The notes beneath the pieces are model-generated. The model saw only the letters and a program-made list of their open reading frames with translations, searched no databases and had not been told where the DNA came from. DNA of 39,018 nucleotides from Methylobacterium sp. E-065 (GTDB lineage Bacteria > Pseudomonadota > Alphaproteobacteria > Rhizobiales > Beijerinckiaceae), in contig NZ_JAKSYD010000047.1 of assembly GCF_022829605.1 (NCBI RefSeq), positions 1-39,018 of the forward strand, given 5' to 3'. Below, one piece after another: positions 8,143-17,300 of this stretch (within the stretch, counting starts at the first letter, position 1; each line of letters begins with the position of its first letter). A program made the translations under genes and the position numbers.

Positions 8143-9465
8143 TTAGTGTGTGGTCGCTGTCCCGCTCACCCGCCAGACCGTGTTGCCGACATCGTCTGCG
8201 ACGATCAGAGCGCCGGTCCGATCGAGCGCCACCCCGACCGGCCGTCCGCGAACGGTCTTCTTGTCCCGCGCAAGGAAGTCGGTGACCACTGGAAGCGGTG
8301 CTCCGTTCGGGCGTCCATCGACGAAGGGGACGAAAATAACTTGTTAACCGTTCAGCGGATCGCGGTTCCAGCTGCCATGCTCGCCTACGAACGCGCCCTC
8401 GCCGAATTGCGGCGACACCGTCTGGCCCTGGCTGAACGCGACACCGAGGGCCGCGACGTGTGAGCTTAGTCCGTAATCCGGCTTTATTGCCTTCGCCACC
8501 ATGTCGGGGTTCTGCGGCTGAACGCGCTCGTCAACGTGCTGCCCCCAGTAGCTGTAGGGCCAACCGTAGAAGCCGCCCTCCTTGATCGACGACAGATAGT
8601 CCGGCTCTAGATCCGGTCCGATCTCGTCGCGCCCGTTGACGACCGCGAATAGCTGCTGCGTTCCGGGTTGGATGGCGAGATTCGTCGGATTGCGCGTCCC
8701 GGTCGCATAGAGGCGTTTGGCGCCGGTCAGCCGATCGACCTCGTAGATCGCCGCGCGTCCCTCCTCGACATCCATCCCGTTTTCGGCAGCGTTGCTGTTG
8801 GACCCGACGCCGACATAGAGCTTCGATCCATCAGCGCTGGCGACCATCGCCTTGGTCCAATGGTGGTTGATCGGGCCGGCCGGCAGATCCGCGAGTTTGG
8901 TCCCCGCCTCCTTGATCTCCGTCTGCCCGGGCTTGAACGGATAGGCGATGATCGCGTCGGTGTTGGCCACGTACAGCGTATCCGCCACCCACGCGACGCC
9001 GTAGGGCGAGTGCAGATGGTCGACGAGCACCGTCTTCAACTCCGGAACGCCATCGCCGTCGGCATCGCGCAACAACGTGATGCGATTACCACCTTTGTCG
9101 GCAGCACCGCCGCGGGCCTTGATCAAACCCGAGATGTAGTCCTTTGGCCGGAAAGGCTTGGTACCAGGGCCGTTGCTTTCGACGACGAGGATGTCGCCGT
9201 TGGAGAGTGGGTAGACGATACGCGGATGCATCAGCCCGTTCGCCATAGCCTGGATGCGCAGGCCGGCGGGAACCGTGGGCGTTTCCCCGGCCTTCCAACC
9301 GACAGCCTGCGGCACGCTCATCGGCGGGATGAGATACTGATGAGGCTCAGGAAGGTCCGGATTCGGTCCGTATTGTTTCGAGGGATCGCCTCCCTGGTCG
9401 CTGCAGCCGGCGAGCAGAGCGACGATCATCAGGCCGGGACCCGCGCGGAAGCGCTTCATGGTCAT
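8143..9465 (-). pseudogene. PQQ-type sugar (L-sorbosone-like) dehydrogenase interrupted by an in-frame TAA
   Basis: The gene starts at ATG 9465, overlapping the DUF2231 stop codon by 4 bases (ATGA). It has a lipoprotein signal (MIVALLAGC, Cys near residue 22) and a soluble-glucose-dehydrogenase-like beta-propeller: HSPYGVAWV, GTRNPTNLAI, EGGFYGWPYSYWG and GAFVGEHGSWNR. Translation stops at TAA 8344-8346 (codon 374). The same frame continues with 66 sense codons of normal family sequence ([37 protein letters not shown]) to TAA 8143-8145. Relatives usually read GYKVxFVPF at the break, so one base change from a Tyr codon explains the stop. Such enzymes oxidise sugars or sorbosone in the periplasm using PQQ. 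It is probably a recent pseudogene, or a shortened propeller lacking its last blade; readthrough or sequencing error cannot be excluded. Confidence 0.85.
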
Positions 9466-9899
9466 GCGTTCTCTCCCCGGGCGGGAGTTTTTAGGTAGGT
9501 CACGCACCAGCCGCGAAGGCCGGCTATGAGAAGCAGGATTGCGACGATGGCCGAGACGGTGATTCCGGACGGAACGACGGACGTCCAGCCATCGCGTGTG
9601 TGAATGAAGTCGTTGACGATCGAGAGCATTGCGGCGACGGCCAGCAGGCCGAAGTCGGGCCAGCTGATCGGCCCGGCCCTGCCAAGCACGAAATCCAGCA
9701 CGAGCACGAGCGCAGCAAATAAGGCCAGCACGAGCCCGCCGGTGATCAGCCACGCCGAGAAGTTGGCCCACTGTATCAGCGCATTACTTAAATACATGGA
9801 ATCCGTAAACAGTGCAGCCATCAGCAGGGCCCCGCTAGGTCCGACGAACAACGGGTGCAGCGGCCTGGGAGTACGGGCCCCTCCAATTTGCCTAGCCAT
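9462..9899 (-). CDS. DUF2231 domain membrane protein
   Basis: The ATG at 9899 gives 145 residues; a TTG four codons upstream is possible but less likely. Four hydrophobic segments are visible (around GPSGALLMAALFTDSMYL, SAWLITGGLVLALFAALVLV, FGLLAVAAMLSIVNDF and GITVSAIVAILLLIAGL). The RPLHPLFVGPSGALL start and the D-x-x-Y/H-T-R-D-G-W loop are typical of DUF2231 proteins, whose function is unknown. The stop codon overlaps the start of the PQQ-type dehydrogenase by 4 bases, so the two are translationally coupled. DUF2231 proteins are often found beside sorbosone-type dehydrogenases and may serve as a membrane partner; that role is inference. Confidence 0.8.
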   Translation of the reverse strand: MARQIGGARTPRPLHPLFVGPSGALLMAALFTDSMYLSNALIQWANFSAWLITGGLVLALFAALVLVLDFVLGRAGPISWPDFGLLAVAAMLSIVNDFIHTRDGWTSVVPSGITVSAIVAILLLIAGLRGWCVTYLKTPARGENA

Positions 9900-10161
9900 G
9901 TTTTCTTTCAAAGAAGCAATGAATTGAGAAAGCTAGGTCGCGTATTTGCGAAACGTGGCTTCTCAGGAATGGGACAAGCGCACTTGGTCGCTTTATCGCG
10001 AATGCGCCGCCCCAACGCCGTAACGTCACTGAGACCGCAACGAGCTGAGCTCGCTGAGAGCCGTCCGTCCCTTTCAAAGCATGAGGCTTGGCACAGCGCA
10101 CGATCGTCATGAAGGTCGATCGATACGCGCGGTGCTGCTGACCTTGAAGGGTTCTACAGTG
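9900..10161. other. Intergenic spacer, promoter side of the DUF2231 gene
   Basis: The 262-base gap lies between two minus-strand units. It should hold the promoter of the DUF2231/dehydrogenase pair and the end of the efflux operon. The only structure I see is a short inverted repeat CGAGC-TGA-GCTCG near 10040. No ORF is convincing. Confidence 0.35.
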
Positions 10162-11391
10162 TCATTCCGCCGATGCGGTGTGCGGGGCGTCATCCTGCCC
10201 GACGACGCGGACGAGGTCCCCGGAGGCTATGAACTCCTGCGGGTTGTCGATAAGCCTTTCGGCAGGTGTAATACCTGCGCGCACTTCGATGTCGGTGCCA
10301 AGGTTGCGACCGAGCGTGACAGGCTTCAGCGCAACGCGATGGTCGTCCTGCACTTGCGCGACGAGGGTGCCATTGCGATTGAACACCAAGGCCGTCGCGG
10401 GCACGCGCAAGGTCCCCGGGTTTGAGGGGACGTGGAATTGCACCTCGACGAAGGCGCCCGGCCAGAGCCGTCCGTCCGGATTGTCGGCTTGCAGCTCGAC
10501 GAGCCCCTTGCGCGAGTCCTCCGCGATGGCGTTCGCGGTCGATGTGACCTCGGCGGTGAACGTCTCCTCCAACCCGGGCACGCGCATGGATGCCTTGAGG
10601 CCCGGCTTCATCGCGCCGAGAAACGCCTGCGGGACATTCACGTAGACGCGCACGCGATGGATGTCGGAAACGCGGTAGAGCGGCTTCCCCGAGGTTCCGC
10701 CAGCTGTCAGAAGGTCTCCGATATCGACGTTGCGCGCGGTCACGACGCCGTCGAAGGGGGCCCTGATTTCCTTGAACCGCGTCAGTTCCTCAAGTCTTCC
10801 GACATTCGCCTGCTGGGCAACGATGTTTGCCTTTGCGACTGACAGGGCCGCGGTGCGCGAGGCCGCGGTGAAGCGGTCTGTGTCGCCCCGCTCCTCGCTC
10901 GACCAGCCCTGCGCCACGAGCCGGGTGGTGCGCTTGTTGGTGGCTGCGCTGAGGTCGGCATTCGCCTGGGCTTGATCGACGGCCGCCTGGAGCTGAGTCA
11001 GCGTAGCGCGCGCCTCGGCGAGTTGCTGGTCGAGATCGGGGGCGGAGATCTGAACCAAGACTTCGTCCTTACGGACTCGTGCACCCAGGTCCTTATGCCA
11101 GGCTGTGACGTAGCCGCTGGCACGCGCATAGAGGGAGCCGGTGTAGTAGGCGCTGAGCGAGCCGGGCAGGCTCAAGTCTTCGTTCATGGGCCCGCGTTGG
11201 GCATGGACCACCCGAACGGTCGGCACCGCCTGACGCTCGGTCCAGGCATCGACCTGCTGCATGCTCTTCGCGCGGTCACTGATGCCGACCCAAGCGAGTG
11301 CAGCGGCCCCGACCGCCACGCTCGACAGAAGTGTGGCCACGTTCCGCTTTGAGGGCATCTTGGGCTCCGAGGCGTCCTCTGGAGTGTGCAT
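10162..11391 (-). CDS. RND efflux periplasmic adaptor (membrane fusion protein)
   Basis: The ATG at 11391 gives 409 residues; longer versions run into the permease gene. An N-terminal membrane anchor (NVATLLSSVAVGAAALAWVGI) is followed by a lipoyl-like hairpin region (LPGSLSAYYTGSLYARASGYV), a long coiled-coil (EARATLTQLQAAVDQAQANA) and the second barrel half (FKEIRAPFDGVVTARNVDIG). The C-terminal half (RVYVNVPQAFLGAMKPG, LRVPATALVFNRNG) matches HlyD/AcrA-type adaptors. It would link the inner-membrane pump to an outer-membrane channel, which is not encoded here. The gene lies 13 bases after the permease; permease-before-adaptor is the less common order. The neighbouring two-component system probably controls the pair. 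Confidence 0.9.
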   Translation of the reverse strand: MHTPEDASEPKMPSKRNVATLLSSVAVGAAALAWVGISDRAKSMQQVDAWTERQAVPTVRVVHAQRGPMNEDLSLPGSLSAYYTGSLYARASGYVTAWHKDLGARVRKDEVLVQISAPDLDQQLAEARATLTQLQAAVDQAQANADLSAATNKRTTRLVAQGWSSEERGDTDRFTAASRTAALSVAKANIVAQQANVGRLEELTRFKEIRAPFDGVVTARNVDIGDLLTAGGTSGKPLYRVSDIHRVRVYVNVPQAFLGAMKPGLKASMRVPGLEETFTAEVTSTANAIAEDSRKGLVELQADNPDGRLWPGAFVEVQFHVPSNPGTLRVPATALVFNRNGTLVAQVQDDHRVALKPVTLGRNLGTDIEVRAGITPAERLIDNPQEFIASGDLVRVVGQDDAPHTASAE

Positions 11392-11404
11392 ACGGAGTCC
11401 GGAT

Positions 11405-14400
11405 TCAGGGAGACGGGGACAGGATGGCGTCGGTTGCGGCGTGGGATGACGGGTCGGGCGCGGCCGCGCCGACGCGGCGGGGCCGGCCGTGCACGATGCT
11501 GAAGACCACCGGCACGAAGAACAGCGTCGCCAACGTAGCGAAGAGCAGGCCACCGATGACGGCACGGCCGAGCGGCGCGTTCTGACCAGGCTCGATCGCC
11601 ATGGGTGCCATGCCGATCATCATCGCGAGTGCGGTCATCATCACAGGCCGTAGGCGCGTCGCCCCGGCCGCCAGAGCAGCTTCGAATGCCGTACGACCGG
11701 CGTGGAGCTGCTCGCGGGCGAAGCTGATGACCAGGATCGAGTTGGCGGTGGCCACACCCATGCACATGATCGCCCCGGTCAGCGCCGGAACGGAGACGTG
11801 CGTGTGGGTGGCAAACAGCATCCACACGATACCGGCCAGCGCGGCAGGCAGCGCCATCACGATGACGAACGGGTCGACCCAGGATTGGAAGTTGATGACG
11901 ATGAGCAGGTAGATGAGCACGATGGAGAATGCGAGGCCGACCAGCAATTGCTGGTAGGCGTTGGCCATCGTGATCGCCTGCCCGCGCATTGTGACGGTCG
12001 ATCCTTTCGGCAGGTCTCCCCGCGTGTCGTCGATCGCCCGCTGAATGTCCGCCGCGACGCCCCCGAGGTCGCGGTCCTGCGGCGTGGCCAGGATGTTGAC
12101 GGTGCGCGCGATGTTGTAGTCCGTCACCACGGCACTCAGCGGCGCGGGGGAGACAGTCGCAAGCCCTCCCAGGAGCTGATCCGAGCGGGCCGCGGTGATC
12201 GGCAGGTTGTTGAGGTCGCCCAGCGTGTCGATGGCATATTGCGGCGTCTGGACAGATACCGGGTACGAGACGCCATTGCGTGGGTCGAGCCAGTAGGTCG
12301 GAGCGGTTTGCGTGCTGCCCGAGAGACTGGCCTGGATGCTCTGGGCGGCATCGCCTTCGGTCAGGCCGACGACACCGGCTAGGGCACGGTTGAAGTCGAC
12401 CTTGAGGGCTGGATTTCGCGCCTGCTCCTGGATGCGGGCATCGGCGACCCCAGCGACCCGGCGGACCCGCGCCAGCAGCTTATTGGCGTAGGCGCGGCCG
12501 CCCTCAATGTCGGCGCCGGCCACCTGCACGTCCAGGGCGGCCGGTGAGCCGAAGTTGAGGATCTGGCTGACGATGTCGGCTGGCAGGAACGAGAAGGTCA
12601 CGCCGGGGAAATCCTGTGGCAGCCGCTCGCGCAAGCCCCGGGTCAGTGCGGCGGTGGAAGCCCCTTCTCCCTCGTTCAGCGTCACCAGCATGTCGGCATC
12701 GAAGGTGCCGATGGTGCCGCTATTGCCGTAAGAGATGTTGATACCGCTGATCGGCAGGCCGATATTGTTGACGACGCTGGCTACGCGCTCCTGCGGGATT
12801 AGGGCGTGCACCCGTCCCTCGATCCGCCCGGTCAGCGCCGTCATCTCCTCGATACGCGTACCCGTCGGAGCCCGCAGGTGGATGCGCAGCGCGCCCGCAT
12901 CAACTTCGGGGAAGAAGTCGCGTCCGAGATAGGGGACGAGGCCGAACGACACGGCGACCGCCGTGAGAAAGCCTCCCGCAAACAGCTTCCGATGCGACAG
13001 CGCCAGGGCGAGCAGGCCGAGATAGCCCTGACGCAAGGCTTCGAAGCGTCGCTCGAAGCCACGCTGGAAACGGGTGAAGGCCCCGGGGCCTACGCCCGCG
13101 GCGTCACCGTGTGCATGTTCGGTCAGCAGATAGCGGGCCAGCGTCGGCACCAGCGTGTACGTGAGGACGTAGGACGCGATCATCGCAAACACCACCGCCA
13201 TCGCCAACGGCCGGAACAGGAAGCCGGCGACGCCGCCCAGCGCTAGCAGCGGCACGAAGGCGATGCAGATGCAGAAGAGGGCGATGGTGGCCGGCGGCAT
13301 GATCTCCTGCGCGCCGCGGGTGATCGCCGTGACGATGTCCTCGCCAAACTCCTCCATGTGCCGGTTGATGTTCTCGATCGTCACGGTGGCATCGTCGACA
13401 AGGATGCCGACCGCGAGCGCGAGGCCGCCGAGCGTCATGACATTGATGGTCTGACCGAGCACCGAGAGGGCGATCAGCGAGCACAGGACGGCGAGCGGAA
13501 TCGACACCGTGATGATCAGCGTCGAGCGCCAGCTTCCCAGGAACACGAGGATCATAAGGCCGGTCAGCGCTGCGGCGATGATACCCTCGCGTACCACCGC
13601 CACCACGGACTCGCGTACGAAGCCCGACTGATCGGCCACGTATTTGAGATCGACGCCGGCCGGCAACGTCGCCTGGATTGTTGGTATCCGAGCCTTTACG
13701 CCAGCGATGATGTCGAGGGTCGAGGCGTTGCCGATCTTCAGGATCGACATCAGCACGCCCTTCTTGCCGTCGAGCTGAACGACGTTGGTCTGCGGCGGCG
13801 AGCCGTTACGGACGTGGGCGACGTCGCGCATGAACACCACGGCGCCGTCCACGACCTTGACCGGCAGGTCGTTGAACGCCTCAATCGTCTTCGGGGAGTC
13901 ATTGAGATCAACGATCCACTCGTAGGTGCCGATCTTCTGGGTCCCGACCGGAGTGATCAGGTTCTGCCGGGCCAATGCCGCGCCGACATCCGCCGCCGAG
14001 AGGCCATGGGCGTGGAGCGCCGACTGATCGAGGTCGATCTGCACCTGTCGTGCCGCGCCGCCGTAGGCGTAGGGAAGTTGAGCCCCCGGGATCGTGGTGA
14101 GCTGCGGCCTGATGAAGTTCTGGGCCAAGTCGTTCAGCGCCGACTGTGAGAGGGTGTCACTCGACAGGGCCAGCTGGATGATCGGCACGCTTGACGCGTT
14201 GTAGGCGAGCATCAGGGGGGGCGTGATTCCCGGCGGGAGCTGCTTGAGCTGCGTTTGAGAGATCGCGGTGACCTGCGCCTGAGCGGCCGTGATGTCGACG
14301 TTGGGCTGGAAGTAGATCTTCACGATCCCGTAGCCAGGGACAGATTGTGACTCGATGTGCTCGATGTCGTTGACCGTGGTCGTCAGCGACCGCTCGAACA

Positions 14401-14599
14401 CCGACACGATGCGTCCGGACATGTCCTCCGGCGGAAGACCGGTATACTGCCAGACGACGCTGATCACGGGAATGCCGATACTCGGAAAGATATCGGTTGG
14501 TGTCCGGAGTACCGACATGACCCCGAAGATCAGGATCAGGATCGACATCACAACGAAGGTATAGGGTCGAAGCAGAGCCAGTCGGACGATCGCCGCCAT
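11405..14599 (-). CDS. RND-family efflux permease (AcrB-like)
   Basis: The ATG at 14599, with AGGTAAGG just upstream, gives 1064 residues; the longer frame has no better start. The order is TM1 (LRPYTFVVMSILILIFGVMS), a porter domain with PPGITPPLMLAYNASSVPI, TM2-TM6 with the proton-relay aspartates in AVGILVDDATVTIENINRHM, a second porter domain (LGRDFFPEVDAGALRIHLRAP) and TM8-TM12. The TM10 stretch reads GVATANSILVISFARE, so the lysine that AcrB has there is replaced by alanine; this looks like a related HAE1-like subgroup rather than AcrB itself. It expels hydrophobic or amphiphilic compounds using the proton gradient. First gene of a minus-strand pair, divergent from the response regulator across a 322-base region. 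Confidence 0.93.
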   Translation of the reverse strand: MAAIVRLALLRPYTFVVMSILILIFGVMSVLRTPTDIFPSIGIPVISVVWQYTGLPPEDMSGRIVSVFERSLTTTVNDIEHIESQSVPGYGIVKIYFQPNVDITAAQAQVTAISQTQLKQLPPGITPPLMLAYNASSVPIIQLALSSDTLSQSALNDLAQNFIRPQLTTIPGAQLPYAYGGAARQVQIDLDQSALHAHGLSAADVGAALARQNLITPVGTQKIGTYEWIVDLNDSPKTIEAFNDLPVKVVDGAVVFMRDVAHVRNGSPPQTNVVQLDGKKGVLMSILKIGNASTLDIIAGVKARIPTIQATLPAGVDLKYVADQSGFVRESVVAVVREGIIAAALTGLMILVFLGSWRSTLIITVSIPLAVLCSLIALSVLGQTINVMTLGGLALAVGILVDDATVTIENINRHMEEFGEDIVTAITRGAQEIMPPATIALFCICIAFVPLLALGGVAGFLFRPLAMAVVFAMIASYVLTYTLVPTLARYLLTEHAHGDAAGVGPGAFTRFQRGFERRFEALRQGYLGLLALALSHRKLFAGGFLTAVAVSFGLVPYLGRDFFPEVDAGALRIHLRAPTGTRIEEMTALTGRIEGRVHALIPQERVASVVNNIGLPISGINISYGNSGTIGTFDADMLVTLNEGEGASTAALTRGLRERLPQDFPGVTFSFLPADIVSQILNFGSPAALDVQVAGADIEGGRAYANKLLARVRRVAGVADARIQEQARNPALKVDFNRALAGVVGLTEGDAAQSIQASLSGSTQTAPTYWLDPRNGVSYPVSVQTPQYAIDTLGDLNNLPITAARSDQLLGGLATVSPAPLSAVVTDYNIARTVNILATPQDRDLGGVAADIQRAIDDTRGDLPKGSTVTMRGQAITMANAYQQLLVGLAFSIVLIYLLIVINFQSWVDPFVIVMALPAALAGIVWMLFATHTHVSVPALTGAIMCMGVATANSILVISFAREQLHAGRTAFEAALAAGATRLRPVMMTALAMMIGMAPMAIEPGQNAPLGRAVIGGLLFATLATLFFVPVVFSIVHGRPRRVGAAAPDPSSHAATDAILSPSP

Positions 14600-14921
14600 T
14601 GCCTTACCTCTGCCGTGATGGATGCCCGCGTCGGAACCACGAGCTGCGAACGCCAACGTATCGTATAATGCATTCATCTGGCCAGTGCGGCAATTTGATG
14701 GTCTTGCTGCCGAGCGCGCATTAGAAAAATTGAGAAACAATTCTAAGATAGGCTTCAGATCGGACTTATATTTCTTGATTTTGGTATGTGTATACGATCT
14801 GCGGCAGATCTCGGCATTTGTTAGGAGACGAAACGGCGTGAATGATATTGCTCAGCAACAGCCGCAATGCCCTCAAATGCTGGAATTGCGGCACAGGATC
14901 CTACCTTGACGTGGACGACCT
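14600..14921. promoter_or_regulatory. Divergent promoter region between RND operon and response regulator
   Basis: This is one of the most AT-rich stretches of the window. A TATAAT hexamer lies at 14664-14669. A perfect 15-base palindrome, GATCTGC-G-GCAGATC, lies at 14796-14810, and an inverted repeat TTAGAA...TTCTAA with inner AATTG/CAATT at 14721-14746. Either could bind the neighbouring OmpR-type regulator, whose sites are normally direct repeats, or another repressor. A possible leader ORF occupies 14838-14909. Binding roles are inferred from position only. Confidence 0.5.
14838..14909 (+). CDS. Possible 23-residue leader peptide upstream of the response regulator
   Basis: A short frame begins at GTG 14838, with AGGAG at 14823-14827, and ends at TGA 12 bases before the response regulator ATG. 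It has four glutamine codons close together (QQQPQCPQ). The regulator itself has no strong ribosome site, so translation of this frame could feed ribosomes to it. There is no homology I recognise and the support is only the ribosome site and spacing. Confidence 0.25.
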   Translation: MNDIAQQQPQCPQMLELRHRILP

Positions 14922-15587
14922 ATGCGCATCCTCGTTCTCGAAGATGATCCGATGCTCTCGGATGGTTTAACCTCGGGATTATCGTTGCATGGGATGTCCG
15001 TGGAGTGCGTATCGACATGCTCGGATGCCGTCTCGATCTTCGATGCGGCGCATTACAGCGCGGCGATCTTGGATCTCATGCTGCCGGACGGCTCCGGACT
15101 CGACGTGCTGAGCCACATCCGTGCGCGGGACAATACCATGCCGGTCATGATCCTCACCGCGATCGACGCTGTCGCCGATCGCATCGCAGGGCTCGATCGG
15201 GGGGCGGATGACTACATGGGAAAGCCGTTCGACCTCGGTGAACTCGCGGCTCGGCTCCGTGTCATGATCCGACGAGCGGCCGGACGCGCCAACCCGATCT
15301 TCACGTGGCGTGACCTCACGATCGCATTGAGCCACCGGTCGGTCACCCGCGCGGGCATCGTTCTCAGTCTGTCGCGCCGTGAATTCGCGGTGCTGGAGGC
15401 GCTGATCGAGCGGCCCGGTCGGGTGCTGTCCCGAAGCCAGCTTGAGGCACGCCTCTACGGGTGGAACGAGGAGATCGGCAGCAACGCGCTTGAGGTCCAC
15501 GTCCATAATCTGCGTGCCAAGATCGGCCGAGATGCAATCGAGACCGTACGCGGCCTGGGCTATCGCATCCGAGAGGACCGCGCGTGA
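14922..15587 (+). CDS. OmpR/QseB-type response regulator
   Basis: The 221-residue protein has a receiver domain with the acidic pair at residues 8-9 and phosphorylation site Asp51 (ILDLMLPDGSG), a Thr in MILTA and the switch lysine in MGKPFDLGEL. The C-terminal winged helix (SLSRREFAVLEALIERPGRVLSR, ALEVHVHNLRAKIG, ETVRGLGYRIRE) is of the OmpR/PhoB type. It overlaps the histidine kinase gene by 4 bases (GTGA). Divergent placement next to the RND pump suggests it activates that pump in response to its kinase, as many QseB/TctD-like regulators do. The target is inference. Confidence 0.93.
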   Translation: MRILVLEDDPMLSDGLTSGLSLHGMSVECVSTCSDAVSIFDAAHYSAAILDLMLPDGSGLDVLSHIRARDNTMPVMILTAIDAVADRIAGLDRGADDYMGKPFDLGELAARLRVMIRRAAGRANPIFTWRDLTIALSHRSVTRAGIVLSLSRREFAVLEALIERPGRVLSRSQLEARLYGWNEEIGSNALEVHVHNLRAKIGRDAIETVRGLGYRIREDRA

Positions 15588-16966
15588 AGTCCTTGCGCAT
15601 GCGCCTGTTCGCGACCTTGGTCACCGCCACCGGGCTGGTCTGGTTCGCCGCCATCGCCTGGGCCTATGTTGATAGCCGCGCCCAGTTCGAAAACATCCTC
15701 GACCGCCGCCTGATGGAGGCGGCCCGCATGGTCGACAGTCTGTTCACCCCGGTTCAGGCAGGGGTCGCGCGGCAGGCGGATGGCGCGGGCGCTGCGCCCG
15801 GCCGGATGGTGAGCTACGATCGACATCTCAGCTGCCAGATCTGGTCGCTGGATGGGCGCCTCATCGGGGCCTCCGCCGGAGCCCCGGATCCGAGCCTGTC
15901 AGATCAGCGCGAAGGGTTCTCCACTAGGGTCGTCGATGGACAGGCGTGGCGGGTCTTCGCCCTGTCCGACCCGGCCAAGGGTTTCCGCATCCTCGTGGGC
16001 GACAATCTCGGGCAGCGGCGCCAGCTGGAGCGCGGCCTCGTCGGCAGCCTTCTGCTCACCGCCGGCTGCGTGCTGCCGATCCTCGCGCCGCTGATCTAGT
16101 TCAGCGTCGGCCGTGGCCTGCGACCGCTGAATCGCGCGACCCGCGATCTCGCTGCCCGGGACGCCGACAACCTGGAACGGGTCGAGGTCGGCCAGATGCC
16201 GTCGGAGATCCGCCCCCTGGTCGATGCGCTGAACCGGCTGTTCGGCAAGGTCGTGGCGGCGCGCGAACACGAGCGCACCTTCCTGGCCTATGCGGCGCAC
16301 GAGTTGCGCACGCCGCTGGCCGGGCTGAAGACGCAGGTCCAGGTCGCCATGCAGGCGCCCGATGCCACCATGCGGGATGCTGCCCTCGCCCAGACTCTGA
16401 GCGCGGTCGATCAGTCGGCGCGCCTCGTCCAGCAGCTCCTGACCGTCTCGCGCCTCGACAGCAGCGTAGGCCCGATCGCCACCGTCTGGATCCCTGTCGA
16501 GGAGCGCCTGCGCGACCTGCTCGCCGCGATGGGCGGGTTGCCGGCGCTCGAGCGGGTCGCCTTCGGTCCCGGCGTCATGACAATCGAGATCCGCATGGAC
16601 GAGGACCTGTTCGACCTCGCCATGCGCAACCTGATGGAGAACGCCCTGCTGATGACCCCGCCGGACGGGGTGATCACTTGGGACGCCGCGCTCGGCGCGG
16701 ACGGAGGCGCCATCCTGTCGATCACCGACGACGGGCCCGGCATCGCCGAGGCGGAGCGGGCCCTGGTGATCCGGCGCTTCGTGCGCGGCAGCCGACGGGC
16801 GAAGCTCGGTAGCGGCCTCGGCCTCTCGATCGTCACCATGGCGCTGGAGCAATCGGGTGCCCGCCTGCAACTCGCGGGACGGGACGGCAGCCCGGGCCTC
16901 AGGGCGAGCGCGATCTTCGGCCCACGGCTCGCCAGACGTGCGACGCCTGCTACGGCTCGCCTTTGA
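15584..16966 (+). pseudogene. Sensor histidine kinase interrupted by an in-frame TAG
   Basis: Read through, this is a 460-codon kinase starting at GTG 15584. It has TM1 near residues 9-29, a periplasmic sensor region, TM2 ending in LPILAPLI (171), then TAG at 16097-16099 (codon 172). The frame continues with FSVGRGLRPLNRATRDL (HAMP-like), the dimerisation motif YAAHELRTPLAGL with His239, the N-box LMENALLMTPPDG, the G1 box DDGPGI and GSGLGLSIV near 409, ending at TGA 16964-16966. Relatives commonly have Trp at the interrupted position, so a single TGG-to-TAG change fits. The truncated product would keep two membrane segments and the sensor but no kinase. A restart at ATG 16196 would give a soluble kinase core, but no ribosome site supports it. 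Confidence 0.87.
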
Positions 16967-17285
16967 TTCGAGCGAGGTAGTCGACGATCACCCGCGCATC
17001 CTCCGATGTGATTGGTGCCTTGTAGGCGTTGATCATCTTGTCGACGACCGTATGCCACTCCTCCCGGGAGAGGGCCGGCTGGTTCAGGGTGTGGTCGGCG
17101 GAGTGGCAAGCCGTGCAGTTCGACGCGATGACGTCGGAGCCTGATCCATTGGGGAAGGCGACATCGTCACCGACGGGCAGGTCGACCTCAGGCGTCGGGT
17201 GAAGCTCCAGCGGCGTTGCGGCGAGGGCGGATGACGCGCTTGCGAGGAGGCTGGCCAGCGCAGCGGTGCGGATGAATCGGTACAT
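16950..17285 (-). CDS. Monohaem c-type cytochrome, SorB-like subunit of sulfite dehydrogenase
   Basis: The ATG at 17285 gives 111 residues; a GTG four codons upstream is an alternative. A Sec signal peptide (FIRTAALASLLASASSALA) is followed by a small cytochrome domain with one haem-binding CTACH motif (SNCTACHSADHTLNQP) and a candidate distal methionine in VDKMINAYKAPI. It starts 15 bases after the sulfite dehydrogenase gene and would accept its electrons in the periplasm, as SorB does for SorA. Its end overlaps the convergent kinase gene by 17 bases. Confidence 0.88.
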   Translation of the reverse strand: MYRFIRTAALASLLASASSALAATPLELHPTPEVDLPVGDDVAFPNGSGSDVIASNCTACHSADHTLNQPALSREEWHTVVDKMINAYKAPITSEDARVIVDYLARIKGEP

Positions 17286-17300
17286 GGTTGCGCTCACCCC

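Noticed and set aside
16196..16966. Separate 256-residue soluble kinase
   Set aside because: It is the in-frame continuation of the interrupted sensor kinase and has no ribosome site at its ATG.
8143..16966. Reassigned stop codons explaining the TAA and TAG
   Set aside because: TAA, TAG and TGA all end intact neighbouring genes at expected places, so a changed genetic code is not supported; point mutation is simpler.
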